Of a stretch of 64,000 bases of DNA, positions 1 through 13,298 are shown piece by piece. This DNA is from Agelaius tricolor. Its lineage: Eukaryota > Chordata > Aves > Passeriformes > Icteridae. Made by a program: the position numbers and the translations under genes. Position 1 is the stretch's first letter. Each line of letters opens with the position of its first letter. The notes below the pieces were generated by a model that saw only the letters and a program-made list of their open reading frames with translations, was not told where the DNA came from and ran no database searches. Location of the stretch: the NCBI GenBank assembly GCA_023055355.1, contig JALJCS010000001.1, positions 49,729,381-49,793,380 of the forward strand. Direction: 5' to 3'.

Positions 1-3000
1 AACTCTCTAAGCTATTAACAGATTCACTTCTACTCACATTTTTTCAGGTTTTGTCTGTATTGGCAATATACCAGTAAGGACAGTAACACAGTCAAAGTAT
101 TTCCCTTTTTATAGGGCTCAAATACTTCTGTTGAAAATAGAAACACAACTAAAGAAAATAAAAACACAACTAATGGAAGAAAACTCTATGGCCAAATTAA
201 AGCAGAAGAAACTATGCATTCTGAAATATACAAAGTGTTACTGTATTGAATTCTCACTATTAAAAATTCTGGGGTAATAATACAAGGATCTAAAACAGGG
301 AAGTTATTTTAGTTTGTAAGGGAAATATGTTCCCATAGCATTGAAGATTCTTTTATCAAGAAACCCTAATCAAATTTTTTTTACATACAGGGCACAAAAC
401 TCAACTTAGTCTCTCAAGAAAAAAGTCAACAACATTCTGTACCAAATCATAGCTTCACAGAGGGTTTAAAGGCAGGACTCATCAATGTTTTACTACAAAG
501 TTTTTTGAACCCACTATATACAGCAAAATTCTGGATTACACTCCAATTATTTTTATGTTTATTAGGAAACAGAATTCCACTGTATTTTTGTAAGCATCTG
601 ACCACATATCAGGGATGGCAAGTTATGCCATGCAAACCACATATGGCTTGCAAGAAATGAACATGCAGGTACAATGCTGATGCTGTGCAACAAGCCTGGC
701 AGCATTTTGTGCTGGCACATGGAGTGCTACATCCTCTGAATCCCCAAGTACAAGCCATCTCTTGTATGTGGCTTTTGAACCACATGCTTATCTCAAAAGG
801 AATTAGTGGGCTTGAAGTTGCTTCTTCATAAATGAAAATCAGCTTGAAAAATTGCATTTTCCCTAGCAAAAGTTACTCCCAGGCTGTTTTGCCAGAACAG
901 TTTTGTACTTCCTGCACCCAATACAGATGATGCCTGTGAGTGGAACAGTGTACGGAATTGCAAGTCTCATGAAAATGATTGTCCATTGCCTTCATTGACA
1001 GCACTCAAATAAGCAAAAGACACGGTTACAGAAATGCTGCACTTGCATCTTTCAAAGGTCATGAATAAATGTGATGGCTGCACATCAAAGTACCTGCAGA
1101 AAAATCTTCAAGCTGGAATAGGTGGAGGAAAAATGTCAGTGCCAATCAAAGGACATAACTGCACACCACAGACATAACACCACACCACAGCCAGAGCATC
1201 GCTCTTTGAGGTCTCACAGCAGGTAGCAACGGAATGGACCTTTTTTTTTTAATAGCACATTGTTTAGTTTATCTTGAACCAAGTACATTTTACCTGCTTC
1301 TGCCAACTGCCTCTGGGAACACTGCTGTGGCAGATATTCCTGTTAGCCTCTGCTTTACTTGGAGCTTTTCACTTTCTGATGACTCTTAAGGAAGGGCAGG
1401 ATAGAGGTGTATCAAAGTAGCCATTGTGATAGGGAAACTGGACTTCTATTGGTCTCAGCCTTAAAATGCTGGGAGTAGTTAGGAAAAAGGGATGCCCATG
1501 TAAAAAGAATGCTATAAAAATCTCATCTCATCCAGGAAGTCTCTCCTCTGATGTCAGAGAACAGTCATGCCTTTAGAAAGGCTAATCCCATCTGCTGTTG
1601 CAGAGGCCTGCCTGCAGTGGCCTCTGAAAAGGCTGTTTGTTTGCTGCTGTTAAGCAATCCATTCACAATGAATTCACATTCACAAGTAGCTGTACACATT
1701 GAAAACTTTTAGGTGGAACTGCCATTATCTTAAATCCACCAGTGCCAGAAGTGCATAAAGATGGACATCAAACCTCTCTCAAGTGTCATACACAGACCAT
1801 ACTGAATATCACTACAGCCATTGCAACTTAAGTGTAAGATCAAAGCAATTTGCTGTAGATATCACAAAAATGTATTTACTACTTAAACTCTCAGATATTT
1901 CATGAAGAAAAAACAGAACTTGTTTAGGACTTGAACTTGTCCCACTTTGGGACATTTTTCGCTTCTAATTTTCAAAGGCTTTTATTACCAAGAGCCTTGT
2001 ACTAACACATCAAGTTTCTAAAAAGTTGATTTGACTTGTACTTAAGCCTCTTGGATAAGAGGCGACATATGGTGTAGTTAAAGATTCATTTTATCACAAG
2101 AATGATGATACACTTACAGGAAGGCTGAGAACACCACACTGCCTTCAACAACCTCTGTGGCTCCATTGCATGGCACAGACTCAGCATCTGAGGGGCACCA
2201 TAAATGTGTTAATAGTAATTCCAGCAGTCACATATTTATGACTGAACAAAGCCAAAGCAGCCCTGCCTACTGCAGTGTAATGTGACTCTGGTTTTGCATA
2301 GGAAGGGAGTGCCGTGCAAGCTTCTGCAAATGCCATCTGGCTTCTGCATTACGACCACAGTAACAGCACTCATCATTCTCTCTGTAGAACATATATTAAT
2401 GAATCCAGAGAGCTGAAAGTAGCTTACAAGCCAGGATTGCTGTCATGGCACTGTTTCTCCTGGCAACGAACACCTCAGGAAGGACAGGATGGGTGTGTGG
2501 GGAATCATAAGAGGGACAGATGAAGCAGGGGAGGAAGGGAGCTTGTTTAAAAAAAGAAAAAGAAAACTTGATAAATAAGCATAGACTAGAAGTCTATGAT
2601 CAAAGTCTACCAAATAAAACCTTAACCTTCTCCAGCACCAAAGTAGCCTTTTATGTTGCATTACAAATTTCAGCACAGTAGACAACAAAACTTCACAGCA
2701 AGCTTCAAGCTAAAAAATACAGCAGAGCTGTGAGACCTCTAAGTTTTAATGAGAATTGCTATGATCAATTTCTTTAAGATAAACACTGGAATATTCAAAG
2801 TCACAGGGGACGGCTTGGAGTTTGCAAATACCAGAGCTTGTATGATTCATAAAATATTAGAAACACTGGTTAAAAATTTCTTTCTTAATGAAGTCATGAA
2901 GCATCTCAGGGTCTGGCACGTGTCCTTATCTTTACAGGCTACCACAGCAGCAGCCACAAGAGAAGAGTGAAGGCCAGATGACAGACTGGGAGCAAGAGAG

Positions 3001-4194
3001 GAGCCAGTGACCTACACACTGAAGAAGTCAGATCACAAATCCTTTTACTGTTACTCTTAGCTACTTTTGAAAGAGTCATGCTGGTGGGATCCTAATAGTG
3101 GGATCCTAAATAGTGACTATCTCAAGCATAGTTATCCCTGATAAACATAACTGGTAACTACTGAGGACAACAACACTGGTTTACACTTCAAAAGAAGAAC
3201 ATCCTGGAGTTTAGAAAAACACAGAATCAGGCTTTGCAAACTGCTCTCCTACTGTGAGACCACATTTTTAAGGTGTTATATCTTGATTCATAAATAAACT
3301 ACTTTGTATTTTGTTACGTACTGTGGTTTTGCAGTATACAGGAAGTTCATATGGTGAAAAAAAAAAGACAAAGCAAATCTAACAGTGTTACAACATGCAA
3401 GTGAGGTTTCCCTAGAATTGCTGACAAACAGATGAAAACAATCTGTTCTTTAACATTCTCATGTCTCTTGCTCATCAGCACAATCACTTCAAAGCCAAAC
3501 ATCCTGCCTCTAAGCATTACTGCTATCAAACAACCTGGAAAGAGAAAGAGTAACTAGTTGGAATAAAAGAAGTACAGATGAAACAATGGGAAAGTTGCAT
3601 ATTCATTGGAAATAATTCTACCTTTAAATGCCATCATGAGATCTTCCAATTCAACTAAAGTAACATTCAACTACATTAAATAGCAAACTCCAGAGCACTT
3701 GCTTTATGCCAACAGTGTAACAAGGTCACAGGCAGCCTGTAATGTTCCCTTATACCCTTGACTGAGCAAAGCCCAAGCTGCTCTTCATTTTCTTTGGAAC
3801 TTAAAATTAAATAAATAAGTCAATTAAAATGCCCACAATCAGAGGAGATGCTCTAAAAGTAATCTTGTAGGACCTGAAATGAGGAAGATAAGCAACATTA
3901 GATTTCCATAAACAGAGTGCACACGAGGACATAAACAGCAACACAGAAAAGCTAAGTTAAACATCAACCTGCCTTTTTTATTTACTGTGTAATTTCCAAA
4001 GGAATACACAGCCTTTTCAAAAGGCATGCATGCAAGTGCCTATCATACCTTTTCAAATTTTGTCAGCAACTCACGTAAGCTGAAGTTCAGGCCAATCATC
4101 ATTAAGCGTCTCCCGAAGCCTACATTTTCCTGGTATGTCCGCCAAGCCAAGTCTATAGCCTTCAAAAAGTTTCTCTCCTTTCCACCTATACAGT
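1..4194. other. intronic DNA, no gene seen
   Basis: AT-rich, unique-looking intron sequence. Open frames of 60-90 codons occur on both strands without splice context or recognisable similarity. Apart from the small duplication at 3084-3112 I see nothing specific. Confidence 0.7.
3084..3112. repeat. short tandem duplication
   Basis: GTGGGATCCTAATA is followed by a near copy with one inserted A (GTGGGATCCTAAATA). Confidence 0.85.
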
Positions 4195-5420
4195 CTCAAA
4201 ATACTCCAGGCACTCCAGCGTGCGTCCCTCTCCTGGGCTGTGTTCCCCTGGGAACAGTTCACACAGCGCCATCGTCACAGTCTCCGTGTCCCTGCTCCTT
4301 CCCATGGGCTGGGCACCCAGGGGTGAGCCGCTGACACTGGGTGCTGCTCCTTGCAGGGCTGACCTGACATCATGGCACTGCGGGGATCTCCTTGGCTCCA
4401 CACCTCCCCAGGACTGCCTCCAGCTCTCCTCAGCAATGGCCTGCAGGACCCAAGTGCTTCTGGCAGGCCTCAAGCTCTTGGTCTCAGTGACCCTGAGTGA
4501 GAGAAGCTATAACCTGCTGGTCTGCGACAGGTGGAGAGAAGGAACACATCCTTCCATGTTGCTCCATTCAAGGGAAAAAAATCCCCAGAGAAATTTCTGT
4601 CTATAGAAAGCACCAAAAACCAGCTTCTCAGACAAGTTAAAATGGAATGAGACACACTTCATTGCAGGGAATGTGATGGTGGGACCAGACAGGAGGCCAT
4701 CTCTCTTCTGATTTCCTCAGAGCCAGCACCATGGGCTGGGTGCTGCTATGGCAGTAATCAGGCACCTCCAGCCCTCTTCGCTTCGCCCAGGAGATGCTGC
4801 GCCACAGAAAAGCCAAGGCCCATTAGAAGTCGTCTAAAAAGTAACTTCCTTTGTGCAAGCAAAAAAAAGTCCAGCAAAGGATCCTGCTGCAACCTCCAGA
4901 GCCTTCGCTGGGGATCTCCTCCTTTGGTGCCGCCTGCTCTGACAGCCGTGTGGTAATCTATCCCCAGCATTTGTTTATTATTGTAATCAGCATCCTCCCT
5001 TCCAGCAGCCCTGGTGCTGCTCCGAAGCCAAGCACACTCCCCCTTCCGGGAGGCCTCCCGCTGGAAAACCACCACCACCCCTGAGGCTGCAGAAACCCCA
5101 GACCAAAAGCCCTCACTTTTCCTTCTCCTGGAACAGAGAGGTAGCTGTTCAGTCACGGAGCAAGCTTTGGAGCTGTAAAAGCAACCAGCGCTGCACAAAG
5201 CCACCACGGGCTGGGGCTGCTCAGGAGGGCACGCTAAGCCAGCCAGATTGTTTTCCATATGAGCCTTTGCTCACCCGCAGGAAACCTGACACCCCATGGG
5301 TGGCTGTGAGGAAATCAGTCCATTTCCAAGCATTCCCACTGGAAACCCGTGTGCATGTGAAGGTCTATTTAAGCTGCTATTAATGCCTTCCGCACAAACA
5401 CGCATTACTCAACCACCAAA
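4195..5420. promoter_or_regulatory. GC- and CpG-rich island, candidate regulatory element or promoter
   Basis: About 1.2 kb is clearly richer in G+C than its surroundings. By eye it has roughly 19 CpGs between 4741 and 5460 and another 8 between 4200 and 4530. The minus strand has a TATA-like TTAAATAG near 5366-5373 and an ATG-initiated open frame of 166 codons (5258 down to 4758), the longest in the window. The predicted peptide is low-complexity-like and resembles no family I know; a long frame is expected by chance in GC-rich DNA. Donor-like sites on the minus strand (GTGAGC with GT at 5274-5273, GTGAGG with GT at 5116-5115) do not leave the nearest ATG frames in phase 0. I see no match to CR1 or the LTR family. 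It may be an enhancer, an alternative promoter or an unrecognised old repeat. Confidence 0.35.
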
Positions 5421-8400
5421 ACCAGATTGGGTAATAGCTGCCAGCAAGTCAGTAAACGTATAATTAAAACCAAACCAGCAACCCATCACTTGCAAAACCC
5501 GTTACAACTAAGTCTCCTATGAACACGTTGGGTATCACATTGCTTTTATTTTTATTTTATTTCACCCAACCATCATATGAAGTACCAATGAATCCACCAG
5601 TAGAAAAACTGCCTCTAAAGTTATTCTGAGTTAGTGGATTATACTGGTATAGGTCGGGATTTTAAAAAGAACTCTGAAGGGGAGAAAAAAATATTGGCAT
5701 TAGCAGGATTTTTACTTGATTTATTTGTACTTTGCCTCCTCTCTGTATCTTTTATGTGGGCTTATTACACAAACTGCAGAAGTGCTTGCAAAATAAACTC
5801 AGGAAAGTTTTCCAAAGGTGACAGAACTAAACTAGCTTTATAGCCCATATAACAGATCAGCTTAAACAGTCTGAATTTATTTCACTGCTTCTGCAAGCAA
5901 AAAGCCTATTTATCATGTTCACATACTATTCACTTCCAAATTAACTACTTACAGAAAGAAAAATTACACATTAGAGTGAAAAAGTAAAACCATTCTGTAA
6001 GAGATATAACTAGAATCACTATTTGAGAATTTCATTTCTTCTCCTCAAGACAAAGTTTGGATCCTATTTCCCTGCACACTAAGGCCCTTCTGCTGCTCTT
6101 GGAGAAAAAAAAACCCTTGCAAACCAGAAACAAACAGACTTTAGATCCACCTCAGAGATGTTAGTGCATATAAATAAAGATGGGTGTCAGGCTGGATTAT
6201 AATGAAGCTTCATAACTCCAGGACTGAATCCAAATACACAACATTAATTTTAGGTTTGGTATCAGGCTTCATACTTAGATAAGTTGTTTTCCAATTTTAA
6301 TTTGTCATTTAAAAACATAATACATTCTAGATCTTTCAGCACTATTAGATGCAAATTAAATACCCTCTAAGGTGAATAGGTACCATTTTGCATAATTTCA
6401 TAAAGGATTATCAAATATTTATGTATATACACGATGTTGGACCAAGGCTTCCAGCAAAACAACTTTGAAAATTATACTGAATAATGACTTTTTCAGTTGC
6501 TTTCTCACATGAAAGCACACTGCAGTATTTGAGAAATTCTGAATATGTAGAAGTCAAAGTAACTGAAACGAGCTCTACATTGACATGTATTTAATATAGT
6601 CTCTGCACAGCCAGCAATTCTGTAGATATAACAATATTAGATCATAAGCTCCAAAAGTACAACATACATTAAGACAGCTTTACATTACTTTTTGCTACCA
6701 AAGTTTAAATTTTCTTGATCAGCGTCATCATAATTTTCTTTAAAAATAGCTCTGCATACACTATTGGCAACAAAAATGCATATTGTGTACTGAATACTAC
6801 AGTCATTACACAGATGAAATATTTGAATTCTAGAGGCCAAAGAAATTCACATTCTGAGAGTTTAAGCTCTCATGGAAGTACATAATCTACAGCTGAAAAC
6901 AAGCACACCATCAACTGTAACAAAGCATCTTTTCAAAGCACTCTTGTAGATACCAAGAGCCACAACTGGGAATTTAAGACACTGGAAACAATGTACAGCT
7001 GCAGAAGACTAGGTGCAGTGAAGTTTTTTGTTACTTTTGGTATTAGAGTAGTTTGGTGCATTTTCTAATGTATCTTAAATAAGAACATAAAATTGGATAA
7101 AATTAAAACAGCCAGCAAACAGCCTTTTATAGCCATTGGTAATGTTACTAATGGCAGCCTGCAACATGCAAGGGCGACTGAAAGAAAATCACTTCTATCA
7201 GTGGTAGGAAAAGGATGCTCAGCACAGCAGCCTGTGACACAACTACAATCACATCTGCTGGAAACTAGTTTTAGGTGTGGGTTCTGCAGTGCACACCCCA
7301 CAAATCCAGGCTTAAGAGTGTCATCATTTATCAAGGCACAATGCAGAGATTATAAAACTAATTACAGACTTTTACATCAAAAACCTTATTACTGCAAAGA
7401 ATAAACTACAAGCCCCCTACTTTTATCAAGTACAAATCCAGAAGCAACTGAATGTTAAGATACTGCAAATGAACCAACAAAATCAATGAGATCAAAACTA
7501 GATAAGGAGAAAAAAAGTTACTCCATTTCTACTTGAAATAAAAATACCTGATCAACTTGGAGATGATCTTATACACACCTCTAAAGTTCAATATCAAGCA
7601 AGATAAAAGTCTCTTAGACTTTACTGTGTGAAACAACATTAAATATGCATGCAATAAAGAATTTGCTTCACACTTGAGATGATGTGCAAAATATGCAAGA
7701 AAACTGTCATTCTAAACACAACTTGATTTTTGAAGGCAAAGAAAGGGGAATGTTTTTTTCTTTTTGTAGAAATAAAATGGAAATATAAAGAGCAGTAAGA
7801 ACTTTAAATGTAAATAAATGAGGGTGTTTATACTAGGAGCATACATACATCTTATATGACTCAACAGCAAATAATGACAACAGAACGATGAAAAGAATAG
7901 TGTTGCCTTGTGTGACTCAGATGTAAAGGGCACAGAGGTCAATAGGTGGTTACAGAAAGTCAATGCATCCTGTTTTCACTCAAGACATGCAGCTGCAGGC
8001 AGGAACACAAAAAATCCACCAGTTCAAAAGCACTGTGCTATATTCACCTGCCTTGAAAAATATCTGATGTCAATCTGATCAGACCAGGAGGGGGAGATGC
8101 CCTCTCTCCCTTCCTACAGCAGATCAGCATTTACAATACAGAGTTAACACACTGCTCCAGCAAGGTCAGTTCTACACTGAGGCTTATTATCAATTGAACC
8201 CAACATACAGGTTCAATTAAGCAGAGGCTCGCTGATAACCTCTGTCAAAAGTCAAATCACTCAAGCAACACAGTACCCCAAGGACTAGCAATTCATCAGG
8301 ACAAATGGACAGATCAAATTCCTACAATAAAGGGCTACAAGAGGCAGGATAAGACACAAGTAACACAAATATGATTGCCAACATTATCAGTTAGGTAGCT

Positions 8401-10122
8401 ATGATAGGGGTGATTGCAATGTAGATCATGAATTACATGAAAGTTCCTAGAGCTTGGAGCAAGGCACTGCAACAATTAGATTTGTCTTCTTTTTTTTTTC
8501 CTCTATAAATAAAGGTATTGGTTTGCCGTCACAGATATTTTTACAAGGATCAACCAGTCACATTCAGTGATTTGTCCTGTGCAGTACACACCATATTCAA
8601 TGACAGAGTTCTGAATTAGGTAAGCAGAGATAGACTGTGGCCTTCCTGAAACAAATGAGAAGACTTTAAATCTCAATAATAAAATTTGCTAGAAATCCAG
8701 ATGTAGTCTTGATGACAGACAGTGCTATACTGCTACCAAAGTTTTGTGGAGGATGGGGTGGTTTGGTGGTGGGCTTTTATGCTCTCTTAACTTGTTTGGA
8801 CAACATGGCTTTCAAGCTTTATCAACCAGCCATGATTTTACAACACTTTAGATTTAAATATAAACTGCTCTGTATGCTCCCAGTATGTATGCTCCGAGTA
8901 TAAACACCCTCATTTGAACTTCCCAGAAGAACCCAGCCCTAAAACCAGGATATTTCAAATATACTCAAAAAAAAGAAGTATCTATCTCATACTTGGAGTA
9001 TATCAAAAAGAAATTAGATCTCAAAGGGAAGTATAGAGGAAAAGCACCAGCATGACATCTATTTCATGCCTAACTTTACTGAATAAGAGACCAAGATTTA
9101 AATTCAATTTATAGGACTGACCAGAAAATGAAGATTTCAATGACACTAAATGACAGAATGAAGCAGGCAGCAGACAGTGCGGATGAAATCTGGCTTTTAT
9201 GCCAAGCAGAAGTTTCATCATCGGGTGTCATTTTTCAGTTAGAACTAATGACTAAATAAAATTTTCCTATTTATCAGCTGTCTATAAAGACTTCACTGGG
9301 GAATTCTCCTTCTAAAACTGTAAGTTGCCTTTCCTCCTTGTTTCCCTTCTTCAGGTATAAGATACTGGTGCTTGCTTGCAATAATCACACTGGAAATCAG
9401 AAAGCATCAGGGCACCTTGTGGTCTCTTAAATAGCCTTTTTAATGCTGTTCCCTTTGCACAAAAATGAAATAAATAATCTTAGATGTACTTATTCACATT
9501 TTTATTTAAAAGGGTAAAACTAAAAAGAGGGTAACTGCCTATAGATGACATAGCATGACAGACTGCCAAAGCAATACATCCAAAAAAAGATTCTAAACCC
9601 TGCATTAACCCACACTCAAAGTAAATATCCAGTTTCCCAAGTTTTAGAAATGGGAATTCCTGTATTTTGGCCCAACCTAAAAAATCTTTGACTTAAAAAT
9701 TTTCTTGACTGCAATGAAAACAGTATTATAGCTTTCTGACAGCTCAGCACAATAAAAGCCACATCAAATCCATGCATATTCTACATCTTTAAAAGAATTT
9801 TCTACAAGCACGGCTTATTTATATACTTATTACTTTGTATAGGGTACCCATCTCTCACGATACTAAAACTGATCAATGAAAAGATGATTAATTTAGTAGT
9901 TTTCAGACAAGTACTCAATCCAAGGAGTGAAAAGACCACAAAAATGTATTTTCATTTGAGCTTATAATAAATAATTGATAGAGCATCTTAAATTCTGGAG
10001 CACTTAATCAGTATATGTGGATTAAAATATCATTCAAATAATGCATTGCAGTTTCCTCTTACTTCACTTCTTAACAGTAGCATTAGACTCAAGTGTCTAA
10101 CATGGATTCAGAATCATTTCAG

Positions 10123-10164
10123 TTATCCTGTGTAATTTATCATTTATCCTGTGTAATTTATCAT
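10123..10164. repeat. perfect 21-bp tandem duplication
   Basis: TTATCCTGTGTAATTTATCA plus a T occurs twice back to back (10123-10143 and 10144-10164) without a mismatch, which suggests a recent slippage or duplication event. Confidence 0.95.
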
Positions 10165-12450
10165 ATTACTCCAAGGTTAAGTACCTTCTGACTCAGTCTG
10201 CCCATATATTATGCCCTACCTTGTCTAATATTCTCAGTTGACTAAGTGGCATTATTTTGCAGAAGAAGTATTACCTGGACCTAGTTGATCTGGGGGTTTT
10301 ATGGTCTTTTTGAAAGCCACTGGGAATGGGATTCTCCTTATCCAATGAAAACTCTATTCACAGCAATAAAAATATGCTTCAGCTGTAAGCTTTTCAATCA
10401 ATCAACTTTTCTGTATTTGAATATTAGCTAGGCATTTTAGGAGTTAAAAGTAATGTAATTGGTACGATTTCAAGCAACTTCTTGTCTACGAGCGTCCTTA
10501 AAACACTCACCAAGAAGTGTGCCTCTAGATCAACTTTAACATTGCACAAGAGAAGAAGAGTTAGAAAGTTACTCTTGGGAGTTTAGCAAGTGGCCATCTA
10601 CTCAGAGGTTCTATCAAACCACAGAAGGTCTATTTCCTAATCAAGCAAAAAATACCAAAGTATACCATTGCAATTTACCAAAAAGGTGAAGGTTTTGTTT
10701 GTTATCAAAGTTCACTAAAAACGATCAATGACCCTGGGCTACAGGGACATTCCACTAACACTTACTTTAAAACTTTTCATGCTGTTGAAATTGCATCAAA
10801 GCAGCAACCCACAATGCTTCACCACCAAACTGAGCTTTTGCTGTGAGTGGAGAAAGATGAGTATCTGATGGGGGCTTACTTTAAAGGCCTTAAGACTGAT
10901 ACCATAGATCAACCTTGTCTTGATCTAAATTAATTTTCAAACCACAGAAAAACCTTAAAAACTGGTTTTAACATCAGGGTCTAAGTGTTGTAGTGCAGAA
11001 AGAGAATTCATTCTTCTCATTAACTGTGTAATGATCCTCCAAATCCGCAGTTAGATAAATTAAAAGAATAAATGATACTACTATATCTCCACTGAACATA
11101 TGAAGAGAACAGAGTTTTTAATTATTTTTTTTTTACTGAACAAGTCAGTATTTATTAAACCAGTAAGTGTCACAGGTAATATAAAAAGTCCACGTTTCAA
11201 TCAAAGTCAACAAATACTCAATACTGTTAGGAGATGAAATGATTCTATTTTGTAGCCAACACAAGTGGGAAGAATCATATTCACATTCATTGTCTAGAAC
11301 TCAAGCACATGCAAGTACATATGAGAGATATCTGTGTGCAGGAGTGACAGTTCTGCTATTCATATATTTTTATATGCACGTGCAATCAGAAACTAATTAA
11401 TATTACTTTAATCAGTGAGGTAAAATCAAAAACTGTAGTGAAACACTGTGATAAAGAATAAAGTTAAAGTAGAAATTGCAAAGATTCTTTCAAAGCACCT
11501 TTGTTTCTGACCAAAAAAAAGTTTCCAAGGCACCACAGAAAGAGGGGACAACCCTGCTCTGAACACGTTTAGAGTTTAAAAACAGTAAATAAAAGACTTG
11601 ACTTATCAGAAGGCATCAAGGGAGCCAAATTATATTAATTTAACTAACATTAATTAACATTAAAGCTTCCAACAACCATTATCTAAGGGCTTCCAAGGGA
11701 ATACCATGTGTTCTTAAGTAATAAGATGGCTGAGAGCAGTTTTTCTTGTAATGCTGCTGATCTTTCTGGCATCTCCAACAGCAAGAAGTGCTCTCCACTG
11801 CAGTGCCTGAATAATTGGCCTACAGTCTTTGCTTCACACAGATTATTTTGGTCTCTTACCACCTTCATTTTTTTTGCCCTAAATTCAGTCTGTGAAATTA
11901 TTCCTAGCATTTACCAGAGTAAGAAATTAATGTAAAGTCTCAGTAAGAACTAAACACGTAGATGTACCTCCCAAAACCACACCATGCAGCTCCTATCTTG
12001 TTTCTTTTAAGGCAGTTATACATGCTTGCTAGGAACAAATTCATACTTGCTTAGTGAAGTGTCAAACTAGCAAAAAATAATAATAACAAAAAAAAAATCC
12101 TTTCTTGTGTGCTTATGTACTGTCACCCCTTAGCATAAGGTAAGTTAAGCTCAAAAAACAGGGGGAACAGACACTGTGCAGACAGGAGGTTGTCCCCACA
12201 CTCATGCAGAGAGACTCACAACTTGCTCCCAGTGCTGCTAATGTAAGCATGCTTTTCTTTCAAAATACCCCATCTGATTTGAGTTATTAAGCACTAAACT
12301 CAATTTCCACACAGATTTTTAATATTTATGCATTCTGTGTCATTTTGCTAACGGAAAGCTCTCACAGAGATCTTATCACTGGCCTATTGACAAAAGTAAA
12401 GAGCATTTACAATTGAAATTATGATAATATAATATTTATTCTTGAAATAA

Positions 12451-12470
12451 AATGCAGCTTAAGCTGCATT
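12451..12470. repeat. perfect 20-bp palindrome
   Basis: AATGCAGCTTAAGCTGCATT equals its own reverse complement. It has no spacer, so it would form a cruciform or be a dimer site rather than a hairpin with a stable loop. Flanking bases do not extend it. Confidence 0.95.
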
Positions 12471-13256
12471 ATCCATAACTGCAGCTTTTGCTCTGGTTTG
12501 AACAAGAAGCTTATGTAAATACAATGTGCCTAAGGCTTCTCTAGCCCCACTTTATTAGAGACTGCTATCCAGGAAACAAATAGGTTTTCCAAATTTATTC
12601 AGACAGAACTTTCATTGTCTAATGTTAGTCAGGAGCTCCATTTCCATTGAATTATTGAATGCTTTTACTCTCATTTAACTATCATTTAATTCAGTAGTCA
12701 AGGACTCCATCTACTTTTGAGAAGCACCCAAGTTTGTGTTGGAGGAAGGAAGTTGAAGATCTGCACGCAAAAGCCTAAAATGAAGGTTAGAGTCAGCTTC
12801 ACAAGGACACAAGAGCATGGGATCACCTTACAGTATTTGCAATTCAACGATCCTTGGCTTTTCATTAGGTAGTGACTTCTTGAAAGGAGGCTTTGGGTTT
12901 TCTTGGTATTTTTGTGTCACAAAAAATGATTAGCACTGAAAAAGTCTGGTCAGCATAACGGAAAATTTGAGGAAATTAATTTTAAAACGTTCACTGTTTA
13001 CCTTCATTCATACTGAGTTTTTAAAAAAAATTTAACACTGGAAACTTAGAGAAAGAGTAGCAATTCCTGAGAATTCGTAACATAAAAACTGTTTAGCTCG
13101 TGGCATGAAAGACAAAAAGTACACTTGGCAGTCATACTGCTGAAGAAATAGAAGAGTTCATTATATGTGTACTAGCACTTCATCCATATTGAGTCCATGT
13201 AGATTCAAATCCTGTTGGTCTAAAGTCCCAACAAGGGCAGAAGTAGGAGACAAAAT

Positions 13257-13298
13257 GCATACAATAAAACATGCATACAACGCATACAATAAAACATG
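13257..13298. repeat. 25-bp-period direct repeat
   Basis: GCATACAATAAAACATG occurs at 13257-13273 and again at 13282-13298, with an additional GCATACAA between them. Short local duplication. Confidence 0.9.

Noticed and set aside
4186..4606. Overlapping open frames on both strands (95 and 128 codons)
   Set aside because: Both strands open together over the same GC-rich DNA, which is a composition effect; no family resemblance.
4758..5258. 166-codon open frame, minus strand, longest in the window
   Set aside because: It lies in a GC-rich island where stops are rare. The peptide has no recognisable domain, and phase-0 splice context is lacking. Kept only as part of the island.
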